A stretch of 64,000 nucleotides of DNA from an uncultured Paracoccaceae bacterium. GTDB lineage: Bacteria; Pseudomonadota; Alphaproteobacteria; Rhodobacterales; Rhodobacteraceae. The notes under the pieces are model-generated. The model did not search any database. It saw only the letters and a program-made list of their open reading frames with translations, and had not been told where the DNA came from. This document shows, in pieces, positions 55,515 through 64,000 of the stretch. A program made the translations under genes and the position numbers. The stretch spans positions 744,001 through 808,000 of the forward strand of contig CANMTD010000001.1 of the NCBI GenBank assembly GCA_947500775.1, in the 5' to 3' direction. Each line of letters begins with the position of its first letter. The stretch's first letter is position 1.

Positions 55515-56438
55515 ATGGCAAATCAACGCATTCATAAGGTGTCGAAAGGCGAAACGCTGATCAGCATCGCCAAACGCTATAAACACAAAGACTGGCGCAA
55601 TATCTGGAAAGATCCGGCCAATGCCGCCGTGCTGAAAAAGCGCAAAATGCCTGAAAAGATCGAACCGGGCGACAAGCTGGTCATCCCGATGAATGAAGCC
55701 GAGCGCAAGCAGATGATTGAACTGCAGCGCCAGCTGATTGCCCAGCTTCAGGTCGAACTGGATCTGGCACAAACGCTGAGCAAACGTGCTGATAAAGCGA
55801 TCCGGGCGTCGGAAAACGCGCAGAAACTGTGTAAATCCACCGAGGCAAATTATCAGGACATCATCAAGGACCTGAAGGCCAGCGCGGCGGGGGCCAAGAA
55901 GTGGGGCGACAACGTAGATGTGGCGGCTGAAATCGCGACGTTGATGGTCAGCTTGGGGAAAATCGCCAAACTGGGGAAAGCAGCCTCTACCGCGTCCGGA
56001 GAGGCGCTGAAGAAGATCAACAAGGAAGCGATGGATGAGGCGGTTGGAATGGCCTATGACCCGGCCGCCAAAGAAGCCCGCAAGGCGGGGGCAAAGTACC
56101 TGCTGAACAAGGACAATGAAATTTCCAGCGTCGGGATCGCGGTCGGGGTTGTCTCGGAATCCTGGGACAAGATGACGTCGCCGTCGTTCTGGGCGTGGAC
56201 CGCGATCAAGTTGTGGGAAGGCGAGGGCTGGTCAAAGGCGGTGACCTTTGATTTTCAGAAAGATATCAAAAACAAGATTTACCTGGTCGACAAACAGCGG
56301 ATTTTTTCAACGAAGAAGCTGTTGCTGAGGGCGCAAGAGGCGTCGAAACAGGCCAAGACCCTGTTGAATGAAAGCAAGGCGGCGTTGGTGCGGGCGGACA
56401 AGCTGCAAAAGGAACTGGATGCGCTGCCCGCCCTGTAA
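55515..56438 (+). CDS. LysM-domain protein without export signal
   Basis: 307 aa from ATG 55515 after GAGGA. An N-terminal LysM module (HKVSKGETLISIAKRY to IEPGDKLVIP, residues ~5-55) is followed by a helical, Lys/Ala-rich region likely to form coiled coil (ERKQMIELQRQLIAQLQVELD; KAIRASENAQKLCKSTEANY). A moderately hydrophobic stretch lies around residues 200-230 (SVGIAVGVVSESWDKMT, FWAWTAIKLW). There is no signal peptide. LysM without export occurs in phage and type VI secretion effectors and adaptors; nothing nearby supports either. It converges with the TerB-like gene. Confidence 0.8.
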   Translation: MANQRIHKVSKGETLISIAKRYKHKDWRNIWKDPANAAVLKKRKMPEKIEPGDKLVIPMNEAERKQMIELQRQLIAQLQVELDLAQTLSKRADKAIRASENAQKLCKSTEANYQDIIKDLKASAAGAKKWGDNVDVAAEIATLMVSLGKIAKLGKAASTASGEALKKINKEAMDEAVGMAYDPAAKEARKAGAKYLLNKDNEISSVGIAVGVVSESWDKMTSPSFWAWTAIKLWEGEGWSKAVTFDFQKDIKNKIYLVDKQRIFSTKKLLLRAQEASKQAKTLLNESKAALVRADKLQKELDALPAL

Positions 56439-56454
56439 CGGGCAGCGGGGCAGT

Positions 56455-56877
56455 TCAGAGCGTCATGTGGCGGGCGCGGGCGCCTTGTTCGATGGCCGCG
56501 CCGTGCAGGCGGTTGATGTTCAACTCGTACCGGATTTCGGCCAGCAGTTGCAGTTCGCTTTCGGCCAGTTTGCCATCGGCGGCAGCCACATCGCAGGCGA
56601 TGGCATAGGCGGTTTCATACAGTTTTTCGGGCAGCCCGTCGCGCACCAGACCGAACAGGGCGTCCAATCCGTCCTCTTCTTCCAGCAGGTCGAAAACGGT
56701 CTGCGAGATTTGATTGATCCGGTCCAGATCATAGTCGGCAAAGACCGGCAGGTGATTCACGATCCGCTGGATTGTCACCAGTTCCGAGGTGCGAATATCA
56801 AGATCCGAGGCCGATACCGCGATCATGACGGCCACCAGGGCGTCTTGCGGGGTCAGAGAGATGGGTGTTTCGGTCAC
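56455..56877 (-). CDS. TerB-like (tellurite resistance B type) protein
   Basis: 140 aa from GTG 56877 with GGAGG 5 nt upstream. An all-helical TerB fold is suggested by PQDALVAVMIAVSASDLDI, ELVTIQRIVNHLP and AAADGKLAESELQLLAEI; the acidic DGKLAESE segment is the metal-site region in the family. The exact role is unknown. The 653-codon open frame running further upstream is the reverse of lysS and is not a gene. Confidence 0.85.
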   Translation of the reverse strand: MTETPISLTPQDALVAVMIAVSASDLDIRTSELVTIQRIVNHLPVFADYDLDRINQISQTVFDLLEEEDGLDALFGLVRDGLPEKLYETAYAIACDVAAADGKLAESELQLLAEIRYELNINRLHGAAIEQGARARHMTL

Positions 56878-56991
56878 AATGGCCTCCTTCGGGCGTGGGT
56901 CGCCGTACAGAATATTGACCTGCGGGCGGGGGGGCAATAGGTAGCGGTGCTTGTCGGGGTGTTGGACCGCGACATCAGGAAAGTTATGAAC

Positions 56992-58572
56992 ATGTCTGAA
57001 CTGCGCGACGCTGCCCTCACCTCCAAAGCCTGGCCCTTTGAAGAAGCGCGTCGGTTGCTTAAACGCTATGAAAAGGCGCCACCCGAAAAGGGCTATGTGC
57101 TGTTTGAAACCGGATACGGGCCCAGCGGGTTGCCGCATATCGGCACCTTCGGCGAAGTGTCGCGCACGACGATGGTGCGCCGCGCCTTCGAGGTGATCAG
57201 CGATATCCCGACCAAGCTGGTGTGTTTTTCCGACGATCTGGACGGGATGCGGAAAATTCCGGGCAATGTGCCGAATGCCGAAATGCTGGCCGACCATGTG
57301 CAAAAGCCGCTGACCTCGGTTCCTGATCCCTTTGGCACACACGACAGTTTCGGCGACCACAACAACGCCATGCTGCGCCGGTTTCTGGACACCTTCGGGT
57401 TCGAATACGAATTCATCAGCGCGACCGAGTTCTACCGTTCGGGCCGGTTTGACGCGGTGCTGCTGCGCGCGGCTGAAAAATACGACGCGATCATGGAAGT
57501 CATGCTGAAAAGCCTGCGCGAAGAGCGGCGGCAAAGCTATTCCATCTTTCTGCCGATCCACCCCGAAACCGGGCGCGTGCTGTATGTGCCGATGAAAGAG
57601 GTGAACGCCAAGGATGGCACGATCACCTTTGACGACGAAGACGGGCGCGAATGGACGCTGCCGGTGACCGGCGGCAATGTGAAACTGCAGTGGAAGCCCG
57701 ATTTCGGCGCGCGCTGGGCCGCCCTTGGCGTGGATTTCGAAATGTACGGCAAGGATCATTCGACCAATACGCCGATCTATGACCGGATTTGCCGCATCCT
57801 TGGCGCCCCCGCGCCCGAGCATTTCACCTATGAGCTGTTTCTGGATGAAAACGGCCAGAAGATTTCCAAGACCTCGGGCAATGGCGTGTCGATCGACGAA
57901 TGGCTGACCTATGCCAGCACCGAAAGCCTGAGCTATTTCATGTATCTCAAGCCCAAAACCGCCAAGCGGATGCATTTCGACGTGATCCCCAAAGCGGTGG
58001 ATGAATACCACCAGCAACTGCGCGCCTATGCCACGCAGGATACAAAGGCGCGGCTGGCCAATCCGGTGTTCCACATCCACGGCCACAATGTGCCTGCCTC
58101 GGATATGGTGGTGCCCTTTGCGATGTTGTTGAACTTGGCGTCCGTGTCTTCGGCCACCGATAAGGCGGGGCTGTGGGGCTTTATCCAGCGCTATGCGCCC
58201 GAGGCCAGCCCCGAAACCCACCCCGGTCTGGATGCCGCCGCCGGGTTTGCCGTGCGCTATTTCAAGGATTTCGTCGCCCCCACCCGCGAATTCCGCCTGC
58301 CCGGTGACAAAGAGCGCGCCGCACTTGAGGATCTGACCGCCCGGCTGCGCACATGGGACGGCGGGCTGGATGCCGAAGAGTTGCAGACGCTGGTCTTCGC
58401 GGTCGGCAAGGACCACGGGTTCGACCCGCTGCGCGACTGGTTCAAGGCGCTGTACGAGGTGCTGTTGGGCGCCAGCCAGGGCCCGCGCTTTGGCGGGTTC
58501 ATCGCGCTTTACGGCGTCGATGAAACCATCGCGCTGATCGAACAGGGGCTGGCCGGCGATCTGGCAGGCTAA
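56992..58572 (+). CDS. lysS: Lysyl-tRNA synthetase, class I
   Basis: 526 aa from ATG 56992, 8 nt after AGGAAAG (ATG 56986 is too close). Class I signatures: [12 protein letters not shown] in place of HIGH, and KISKTSGNG in place of KMSKS. Class I LysRS is typical of archaea and many alphaproteobacteria. It charges tRNA-Lys. The Rossmann core and C-terminal anticodon-binding helices are of normal length. Confidence 0.95.
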   Translation: MSELRDAALTSKAWPFEEARRLLKRYEKAPPEKGYVLFETGYGPSGLPHIGTFGEVSRTTMVRRAFEVISDIPTKLVCFSDDLDGMRKIPGNVPNAEMLADHVQKPLTSVPDPFGTHDSFGDHNNAMLRRFLDTFGFEYEFISATEFYRSGRFDAVLLRAAEKYDAIMEVMLKSLREERRQSYSIFLPIHPETGRVLYVPMKEVNAKDGTITFDDEDGREWTLPVTGGNVKLQWKPDFGARWAALGVDFEMYGKDHSTNTPIYDRICRILGAPAPEHFTYELFLDENGQKISKTSGNGVSIDEWLTYASTESLSYFMYLKPKTAKRMHFDVIPKAVDEYHQQLRAYATQDTKARLANPVFHIHGHNVPASDMVVPFAMLLNLASVSSATDKAGLWGFIQRYAPEASPETHPGLDAAAGFAVRYFKDFVAPTREFRLPGDKERAALEDLTARLRTWDGGLDAEELQTLVFAVGKDHGFDPLRDWFKALYEVLLGASQGPRFGGFIALYGVDETIALIEQGLAGDLAG

Positions 58573-58585
58573 TCGTTGACCTGAC

Positions 58586-58624
58586 CGGCCTTCGGCCTAC
58601 CTGATTTGGGTAAGCCGGAGGCCG
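58586..58624 (+). promoter_or_regulatory. Hairpin between lysS and DUF4864 gene, covering the ribosome site
   Basis: CGGCCTTCGGCCTACC pairs with GGTAAGCCGGAGGCCG (15 of 16 positions, one G-U) across the loop TGATTTG. The 3' arm contains GGAG, the ribosome site for ATG 58628. No U-run follows, so it is more likely to shield translation or stabilise RNA than to terminate. Confidence 0.7.
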
Positions 58625-58627
58625 ATT

Positions 58628-59032
58628 ATGAAGAACCTTTTGATTTCATGTTGTTTTCTGTTTCTGTCGGTTGGCGCGGCAGCTGCGCAAACTGACACCA
58701 AAGACCTGCCCGAAACCATCATACAGCAACAGATCGACGCCTTTCTGGCCGATGATTTCGACCGCGCGTTCGCATTCGCCTCGCCCACGATTCAAGGCGT
58801 GTTCGGATCGGCGCCGCGGTTCGGGGCGATGGTCAAACAGGGCTATCCGATGGTTTGGCGCCCGGCTGACGTGCGGTTTCTGAACAGCGATGGCGCGGGC
58901 GAACTGCGCCGCCAGAACGTGCTGGTCACCGATCAGGCCGGGCGGCTGCATCTGCTGGAATACGAAATGATCCGGTCCGGCGACAGCTGGCGGATCAACG
59001 GCGTGCGGCTGGTTCCACAGGTCGGCGCCTGA
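58628..59032 (+). CDS. DUF4864 secreted protein
   Basis: 134 aa. Signal peptide MKNLLISCCFLFLSVGAAAA with cleavage before QTD; then IIQQQIDAFLADDFDRAFAFASP and MVWRPADVRFL, typical DUF4864 features with an NTF2-like character. Periplasmic, unknown function. It follows lysS by 55 nt with a strong hairpin over its ribosome site. Confidence 0.88.
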   Translation: MKNLLISCCFLFLSVGAAAAQTDTKDLPETIIQQQIDAFLADDFDRAFAFASPTIQGVFGSAPRFGAMVKQGYPMVWRPADVRFLNSDGAGELRRQNVLVTDQAGRLHLLEYEMIRSGDSWRINGVRLVPQVGA

Positions 59033-59205
59033 CGCGGTTAAGCAGGTCTTAACACTTATCTGATAGGCCTTTGGTCATCCGGGCACTGCGCCCGCGATAT
59101 CTCCTGAAAAGAGTGACTGAAAATTGAGCGGAGCTTCGGCACCCATTGGATTGGGCTGTCTGATGCGCCGGACATGCGCATGCGCGCATTTGGAAAGGGG
59201 TTTAG

Positions 59206-61497
59206 ATGAACAAGGCAATCACCGACGGGCTGGTCCTGATGCCACCGGCCTTTGTGAACGGGCTGGATGTCTGGTCAAGCGAGGACGGAACGCCGGGTTC
59301 GGCGACCTATGACGGCGCGGGCAACGCGGCCTTTGTCCCGGCGGATCAGGATTTCGGCGGCTGTCTGGAACTGGCCAAAACCGACACGCTGCAAAAGCTG
59401 CGCTATATGGGGCAGACCCCGTTGCAGCCGGGCTGTTACCTGCAGGTCACCGCGCGGGTCAAGGCGATCAGCGGCAACCTGCCCGAAGTGCGGATTGCGG
59501 CCTGGGCCGGCGGCGCGGGCGACGTGCATGTGCCCGGCGTGATCGAAGAGGGGCCAAGCGTCGTGCTGAGTTCCTACGGTCAGATTGTCACCGTCCGTGC
59601 GATCATCGGGGCCGGTGCCCGCGGCGGTGTGGACATGGTCTGGGGGCGCGAGCCGATCTATGCCCATGTCGGTCTGGATCTGACGGGCCCCAACGGCGGG
59701 TCGGTGCGGATCGACGATCTGGTGGTCGAAGACGTGACCTCGGTCTTCCACCGCAAGCTGATGGATTGGGTCGATGTCCGCGATTTCGGCGCCGTGGGCG
59801 ACGGGATCACTGATGACCGCGCGGCGTTCGAGGCGGCGGATGCGGCCTCGGCCGGGCGCGAGGTTCTGGTCTCGGCCGGGACCTATCTGCTGGGCGATCA
59901 CATGACGTTCGAAAGCCCGGTGCGGTTCGAAGGCGCGGTCACCATGCCCGCCGACAAACGCCTGACGCTGACCAAGAATTTCGACCTGCCGACCTATGTC
60001 GATGCCTTTGGCGATGAGCTGGAGGGGTTCAAACGCGCGGTTGCGGTTCTGTTCAACTATTCCGACCACGAAAGCCTTGATATGAAAGGCCGCCGCATTG
60101 AAGTGGATGGCCCGATCGACATTCAGGGGGTGGTCGCGAACAAGGACACCTATGCCATTCGCCGGGTGATCCGGAACGGTCAGTTCAACGCGGTGTCCAG
60201 CGCCAATTGGGATACTGAAACGGTCACCTCGCAGGCCAGCTATGACACCGGCAACCCGCTGCAGCTGACAGGCGTTGTGAATGTGGCCAATGTGCCGGTT
60301 GGCGCGCTGGTTCAGGGGCTGGGTGTCGGGCGCGAGGTCTATGTGCGCGACAAGAACGTCAGCGCCCAGACCATGACGCTGAGCGCGCCTTTGTTCGACG
60401 CGGCGGGCACGCAGGTCTTTACCTTCAGCCGGTTCAAATACCTGCTGGATTTCAGCGGGTTTGCCGCGCTCAGCCGGTTCGTGCTGTCCGATGTCGAGCT
60501 TCAGTGCGGCGGTGAGGCCAGCGCGCTGATGCTGCCCACGTCGGGATCGATCTTTCACATCCGCGACTGTTTCATCACCAAGCCCAAGGACCGTGGGATC
60601 ACGTCCATCGGCGATGGCTGTCAGGGGATATTGGTCGACCGCTGTCAGTTCCTGTCAAACGAACAGCCACTGCGGGCGCAGGATCGCACGACCATCGCGC
60701 TGAACACCAATGCCAATGACGCCAAAATCCGCGACAACCGGGTGGTGCGCTTTGCCCATTTCGCTGTTCTGGGCGGAACCGGCAGCATCATCACCGCGAA
60801 CCACTGGTTTCAGGGCGACAATGAAACGGACGGCATCCGGCAGGCCGGGATCGTGTTGACGCAGCCCAATGTCAAAACCTCGCTGACGGCCAACTACGTC
60901 GACAACAGCTTCGTCGAATGGACCAACGAACATGATCCCGATCCCGATCACAACAGCGAGCTCAGCTTTGGCGGGCTGACGGTGACCGGGAACATCTTTA
61001 CTGTCAATGACGTGGCCGCGTGGTTCCGCTGGTTCGTGATCAAACCCGTGGGGGCGGATCATTTCATTCAGGGGCTGAACATCTCGGGCAATACGTTCAA
61101 ATCGCTGAACGGCAATATCGACCGGGTGGATCACATCGACACCACCTATGCGACGCTGAACCACGGGCGGTCCCGCAATATCGTGGTGCAGGGCAATACG
61201 TTCAACGGGGTGACCCAGACCATCGCCAATCCGGTGACGTTGCAGTTCAGCGAGCTGAGCGCACAGTCGGTCTGGAACTGCAGCTTTGCCGGGTTCCTGC
61301 CGTTCGGGGGGCGCGCGCGCAACGTGACCGCCATCACCGCCGAAGAACGGATCACCGACAGTGGCGGCGGATGGGTCACGGCGATGCCCTATGCCTCGGT
61401 CGAAGAGGGGGCCAACCAGGATGCTGTGCTGATCACCTGGCCGGTGGCGACCCGGGGCCGGATCAATGTGACCGCGCGGGTCGATAACCCGACCTGA
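59206..61497 (+). CDS. Right-handed beta-helix protein (pectate-lyase-3/GH28-related)
   Basis: 763 aa. The N-terminal ~180 residues look like a beta-sandwich (carbohydrate-binding type). Then DWVDVRDFGAVGDGITDDRAAFEAAD is the classic start of the pectate-lyase-3 beta-helix, and repeated strands follow to the C-terminus (NVKTSLTANYVDNSF, GLNISGNTFKSLNG, NIVVQGNTFNGV). There is no signal peptide. Such proteins occur as phage tail spikes or glycan-active enzymes; it is isolated here, with no phage genes nearby. Substrate unknown. Confidence 0.85.
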   Translation: MNKAITDGLVLMPPAFVNGLDVWSSEDGTPGSATYDGAGNAAFVPADQDFGGCLELAKTDTLQKLRYMGQTPLQPGCYLQVTARVKAISGNLPEVRIAAWAGGAGDVHVPGVIEEGPSVVLSSYGQIVTVRAIIGAGARGGVDMVWGREPIYAHVGLDLTGPNGGSVRIDDLVVEDVTSVFHRKLMDWVDVRDFGAVGDGITDDRAAFEAADAASAGREVLVSAGTYLLGDHMTFESPVRFEGAVTMPADKRLTLTKNFDLPTYVDAFGDELEGFKRAVAVLFNYSDHESLDMKGRRIEVDGPIDIQGVVANKDTYAIRRVIRNGQFNAVSSANWDTETVTSQASYDTGNPLQLTGVVNVANVPVGALVQGLGVGREVYVRDKNVSAQTMTLSAPLFDAAGTQVFTFSRFKYLLDFSGFAALSRFVLSDVELQCGGEASALMLPTSGSIFHIRDCFITKPKDRGITSIGDGCQGILVDRCQFLSNEQPLRAQDRTTIALNTNANDAKIRDNRVVRFAHFAVLGGTGSIITANHWFQGDNETDGIRQAGIVLTQPNVKTSLTANYVDNSFVEWTNEHDPDPDHNSELSFGGLTVTGNIFTVNDVAAWFRWFVIKPVGADHFIQGLNISGNTFKSLNGNIDRVDHIDTTYATLNHGRSRNIVVQGNTFNGVTQTIANPVTLQFSELSAQSVWNCSFAGFLPFGGRARNVTAITAEERITDSGGGWVTAMPYASVEEGANQDAVLITWPVATRGRINVTARVDNPT

Positions 61498-61545
61498 TCC
61501 TTGACGCGACCCGAGGTCCCCTTTGCAGGTTTTGCGAAGGGGGCC

Positions 61546-62223
61546 TTAGAACGACAACCAAGTGCCGATTTTCACCCCGGTTGTGGTTTCCCCGGCCAGC
61601 CCGTGGCGCAGGCCCAGTTCCAGATGGCGGCCCGGCGCGAATTCGCGCACCAGCGACGGGGCCAGCCGCAGATAGGGATCGCTGCCGGGGTAGTCGCCGG
61701 ATTGAAACTGCATGATCAGCTTGGTGTTGTCCGAGGCATTCAGCCCAAAGGTGGTATCGGCCTTATAGGCGGTGTCATCTTCGCCGATGCGCCGTTCTGC
61801 CAGGGTTTCAACCGTGATCCAGCCGCTGCCGAACCTTGTATCAATCCCGCGCCCCCACGACAGGCCGGGCCGCAGGGTCATTTCGGGGGTGGCGGTTGGG
61901 GTCAGGTCGTCGCGAAAGGCCCCAAGCCCCATTTCCACCGCCAGACGGGATGCGCCATCCGACCGCCCGATGGGGGTGCGCAGAAAGGCAATCGCCGATT
62001 GGTCGCCGTAATATTCGCCCTGGCCTGCGTCCAGCCCAAGGGTGAAACGCTCGGACAGCCCGTATTCCAGATACAGCTTTGTCTCATTGTCCCGGTGATC
62101 CCCGGACTCGAACCGGCTGTGGGAAAACGACAGGAAAACCGCACCTTTTTCGCGCATCCACGGGCCTGCCTGCGCCGTGGCGGACCAGAGAAAAATCAGT
62201 GCCAGTGTCAGACATAGCCGCAT
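61546..62223 (-). CDS. Predicted outer-membrane beta-barrel protein
   Basis: 225 aa from ATG 62223, 6 nt after AGGAGC; the ORF can start 6 codons earlier. Signal peptide RLCLTLALIFLWSATAQA, then alternating amphipathic strands (KLYLEYGLSERFTLGLDAGQGEYYG; WITVETLAERRIG; LELGLRHGLAG) ending with an aromatic C-terminal residue (TWLSF), a mark of BAM-assembled barrels. No known transporter family recognised. Confidence 0.82.
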   Translation of the reverse strand: MRLCLTLALIFLWSATAQAGPWMREKGAVFLSFSHSRFESGDHRDNETKLYLEYGLSERFTLGLDAGQGEYYGDQSAIAFLRTPIGRSDGASRLAVEMGLGAFRDDLTPTATPEMTLRPGLSWGRGIDTRFGSGWITVETLAERRIGEDDTAYKADTTFGLNASDNTKLIMQFQSGDYPGSDPYLRLAPSLVREFAPGRHLELGLRHGLAGETTTGVKIGTWLSF

Positions 62224-62389
62224 CGGAATGCTCCTGTTCATCCCAGCGTTGAAGGAACAGGGTTAACAGGGGGTTAAGACTTGTGCGCGGCATGGGCGCC
62301 GTTGCATTTCTGCCCGCTGTTGCATCGGCCTGCCGCCTGTGCATGGTTTGTCGGCAAGGAACACGCACAAACCATCTGGGAGGATCGAC

Positions 62390-62986
62390 ATGGCCGTGGT
62401 TGCGCCGCTGGACGAAGAAGACATGGACCCGACGCTGCGCGACGAGGTGCAGTTTTTCAAAGGCCCGCTGGGGGTCATCCCGAATTCGGTCCGGACCATG
62501 GCGCACCGCCCGGAAATCGCGCGCGCCTTTACCGCGCTGAATATTGCGGTGATGACCAATCACGGCGCGGTAACCGGCGAATTCAAACGCCTGTTGGGCT
62601 ATGTCACCAGCTATGTCTCGGGCTGCCGCTATTGTCAGGCGCATACGATCCTGGGCTCGGAACGGTTCGGCGCGCCGGCAGAGCGGTTGAACGACGTCTG
62701 GAATTTCGCCGATAGCCCGCATTTCACCACGGCCGAAAAAGCCGCCCTTGCCTTTGCCCATGCCGCGGCTGAGGTGCCCAATGGTGTCACGCCGGAAATC
62801 GAGGCCGCGTTGCGCGCGCATTGGTCGGACGGGGATATCGTCGAAATCATGGGGGTGATCGCACTGTTCGGCTATCTGAACCGCTGGAACGATTCCATGG
62901 GATCGGCGCTGGAGGATCTGCCGGTCGACACCGCCGAACGCCTGTTGGCCGATCAAACCGGGTGGGAGATCGGCAAACACGGCTGA
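62390..62986 (+). CDS. AhpD-like carboxymuconolactone decarboxylase family protein
   Basis: 198 aa from ATG 62390, 6 nt after GGGAGG. The redox motif C79-R-Y-C82-QAH sits in the helix typical of AhpD-like peroxidase-related enzymes. Probably reduces peroxides or acts in thiol redox; the substrate is unknown. The stop is 78 nt before the ParA-like gene. Confidence 0.88.
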   Translation: MAVVAPLDEEDMDPTLRDEVQFFKGPLGVIPNSVRTMAHRPEIARAFTALNIAVMTNHGAVTGEFKRLLGYVTSYVSGCRYCQAHTILGSERFGAPAERLNDVWNFADSPHFTTAEKAALAFAHAAAEVPNGVTPEIEAALRAHWSDGDIVEIMGVIALFGYLNRWNDSMGSALEDLPVDTAERLLADQTGWEIGKHG

Positions 62987-63064
62987 GCCCGGGCGAATTC
63001 GCCGCGTGCCATTCCGCGCCGGATGTGGCATGCTGCGCCGCAGCAATCGCAGGAGGGCACCGCC

Positions 63065-63697
63065 ATGGCCGGTCATATCATCACCATCGCACAGCAAAAG
63101 GGCGGGTCCGGCAAGACGACGCTGGCCGCCAATCTGGCCGTTGCCTTTGCCCGCGACGGGCTGAGCGTTGCGCTGCTGGACACCGATCCGCAGGGCAGTC
63201 TGGGGCGCTGGTTCATGATGCGGGCCGAACGGCTGGGCGATCCGGGGATGGAGTTTTCGACCGCGTCGGCCTGGGGGGTCAGCTATGAAACCGGCAAACT
63301 GGCCAATCTTCATGACATCGTTCTGGTCGACACGCCGCCCAAGGCCGACAGCGATCTGCGCCCGGCGCTGCGGGCGGCGGCGCATGTTCTGGTGCCCGTC
63401 GCCTCCAGCCATGTGGACCTTTGGGCGACCGAGGGGGTTCTGGATCTGGCGCACCGCGAACGCACCCCGGTCAGCGTGGTGCTGAACCGCACCCGCCCCG
63501 GCACGCGGCTGGGGGCCGAGGTCGCCGAAAAAGCCGCCGAGATGGAGGCAGAGCTGACCGCCGCCAGCCTGGCCAACCGGGTGATATACGCCGAAACGCT
63601 GGGGCAGGGGCTGGGCGTTCTTGAGGCGCGCAAGACCCCGGCCCATGCGGAAATCCGGGCGCTGGCCGCCGAAGTTCTGGCCACGCGCCAGACCTGA
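63065..63697 (+). CDS. ParA/MinD-like ATPase, orphan
   Basis: 210 aa from ATG 63065 with AGGAGG upstream. Deviant Walker A KGGSGKTT (12-19), DTDPQGSLGRW and VLVDTPPKADSD identify the ParA family. No parB gene follows; a universal stress protein gene comes next, so a cell-positioning role other than chromosome partition is possible. Confidence 0.88.
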   Translation: MAGHIITIAQQKGGSGKTTLAANLAVAFARDGLSVALLDTDPQGSLGRWFMMRAERLGDPGMEFSTASAWGVSYETGKLANLHDIVLVDTPPKADSDLRPALRAAAHVLVPVASSHVDLWATEGVLDLAHRERTPVSVVLNRTRPGTRLGAEVAEKAAEMEAELTAASLANRVIYAETLGQGLGVLEARKTPAHAEIRALAAEVLATRQT

Positions 63698-63759
63698 CCT
63701 GTGTCAATGACGCCCCTTCCGGGCTCTGTCAGAATGGACAAAACTCAGGAGGGGATGAC

Positions 63760-64000
63760 ATGTATAAACATATTCTTGTGCCGATCGCATTGGATCACGC
63801 GGATGTCGCCGGACAGGCGATGGAGGTTGCCCATGCGCTGTTGGCCGACGGCGGGCAGATCACCGCGCTGAACGTGATGGAGGCGATCCCGGCCTATGTC
63901 ATGCAATATCTGCCCGAAGGTCAGGCGGAAAAGAATCAGGCCGACACGCTGACCGCTCTGGCGGCCAATCTGGGCGGAGTGGCGGATGCCAAACCGGTGG
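63760..64000 (+). CDS. Universal stress protein, 5' part (truncated by window end)
   Basis: ATG 63760 after AGGAGGGGATGAC. The visible 80 codons begin MYKHILVPIALDHADVAGQAM, then VAHALLADGGQITALNVMEAI, the standard UspA start. The gene continues past the window. Confidence 0.88.
   Translation, partial: MYKHILVPIALDHADVAGQAMEVAHALLADGGQITALNVMEAIPAYVMQYLPEGQAEKNQADTLTALAANLGGVADAKPV

Noticed and set aside
56878-58416. Long minus-strand open frame continuing upstream of the TerB-like gene (and similar long reverse frames over mccA, nirB, nasA, nrtC and cysG)
   Set aside because: They mirror real genes on the other strand, are Arg/His/Gly-rich as expected for reverse frames in GC-rich DNA, and have no family motifs.

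Overview
The window is a high-GC alphaproteobacterial chromosome segment. Gene content points to the Rhodobacteraceae, probably the Roseobacter group: a leucine-degradation (liu) cluster, a B12-dependent ribonucleotide reductase, a class I lysyl-tRNA synthetase, a NasTS-controlled nitrate assimilation cluster, and DUF1489 and DUF4864 proteins. This placement comes from protein families and gene order only; no database search was run.

Layout. (1) 1-6.7 kb: the end of the beta subunit of methylcrotonyl-CoA carboxylase, then the alpha subunit, HMG-CoA lyase and methylglutaconyl-CoA hydratase in one tightly overlapping operon. Next comes a LysR regulator divergent from an acyl-CoA dehydrogenase homologue that lacks the usual catalytic glutamate, then a DUF1489 gene. 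(2) 6.8-9.3 kb: nrdJ, whose product carries an unexpected Xre-like helix-turn-helix segment inside an AT-richer stretch of the gene. (3) 9.4-35.4 kb: an accessory island with lower GC and many gaps. From the left it holds three unrecognised small genes, a 1.3-kb stretch without a recognisable gene, a small zinc-ribbon protein, a protein kinase overlapping an RNase H-like protein gene, an internally deleted IS, a type I restriction-modification operon (hsdM-hsdS-hsdR plus a YgjP-like metalloprotease), and a Tn7-like module (TnsA, TnsB, TnsC, TniQ). After that come an IS66 remnant without tnpC, a frameshifted metallophosphoesterase, and an operon of a Vps4/FtsH-like AAA ATPase, a TPR membrane protein and a small membrane protein. 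Related 21-23-bp-spaced repeats in opposite orientations at 29.2 kb and 35.3 kb look like transposon ends. (4) 35.5-51.1 kb: phosphoglucomutase, then the complete nitrate assimilation cluster on the minus strand (nasT, nasS, a leader with attenuator, nrtA, nrtB, a tandem ABC ATPase, nirB, nirD, nasA, a TrpD2-like gene, cysG). (5) 51.3-64 kb: housekeeping and envelope genes (ettA, nadD, dacB, a LysM protein, a TerB-like protein, lysS, DUF4864, a beta-helix protein, an outer-membrane barrel, an AhpD-like protein, a ParA-like ATPase and the start of a universal stress protein).

How the genes work together. The liu genes convert methylcrotonyl-CoA to acetyl-CoA and acetoacetate. The nitrate cluster imports nitrate, reduces it through nitrite to ammonium, makes the siroheme needed by NirB, and appears to be switched by NasS/NasT-dependent antitermination at a strong leader terminator. 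The island looks like a composite of mobile DNA with defence-type cargo. The observations most worth following are the HTH insertion in NrdJ, the Tn7-like element with its ambiguous ends, the overlapping kinase/RNase H-like pair, and the AAA-TPR-membrane operon.
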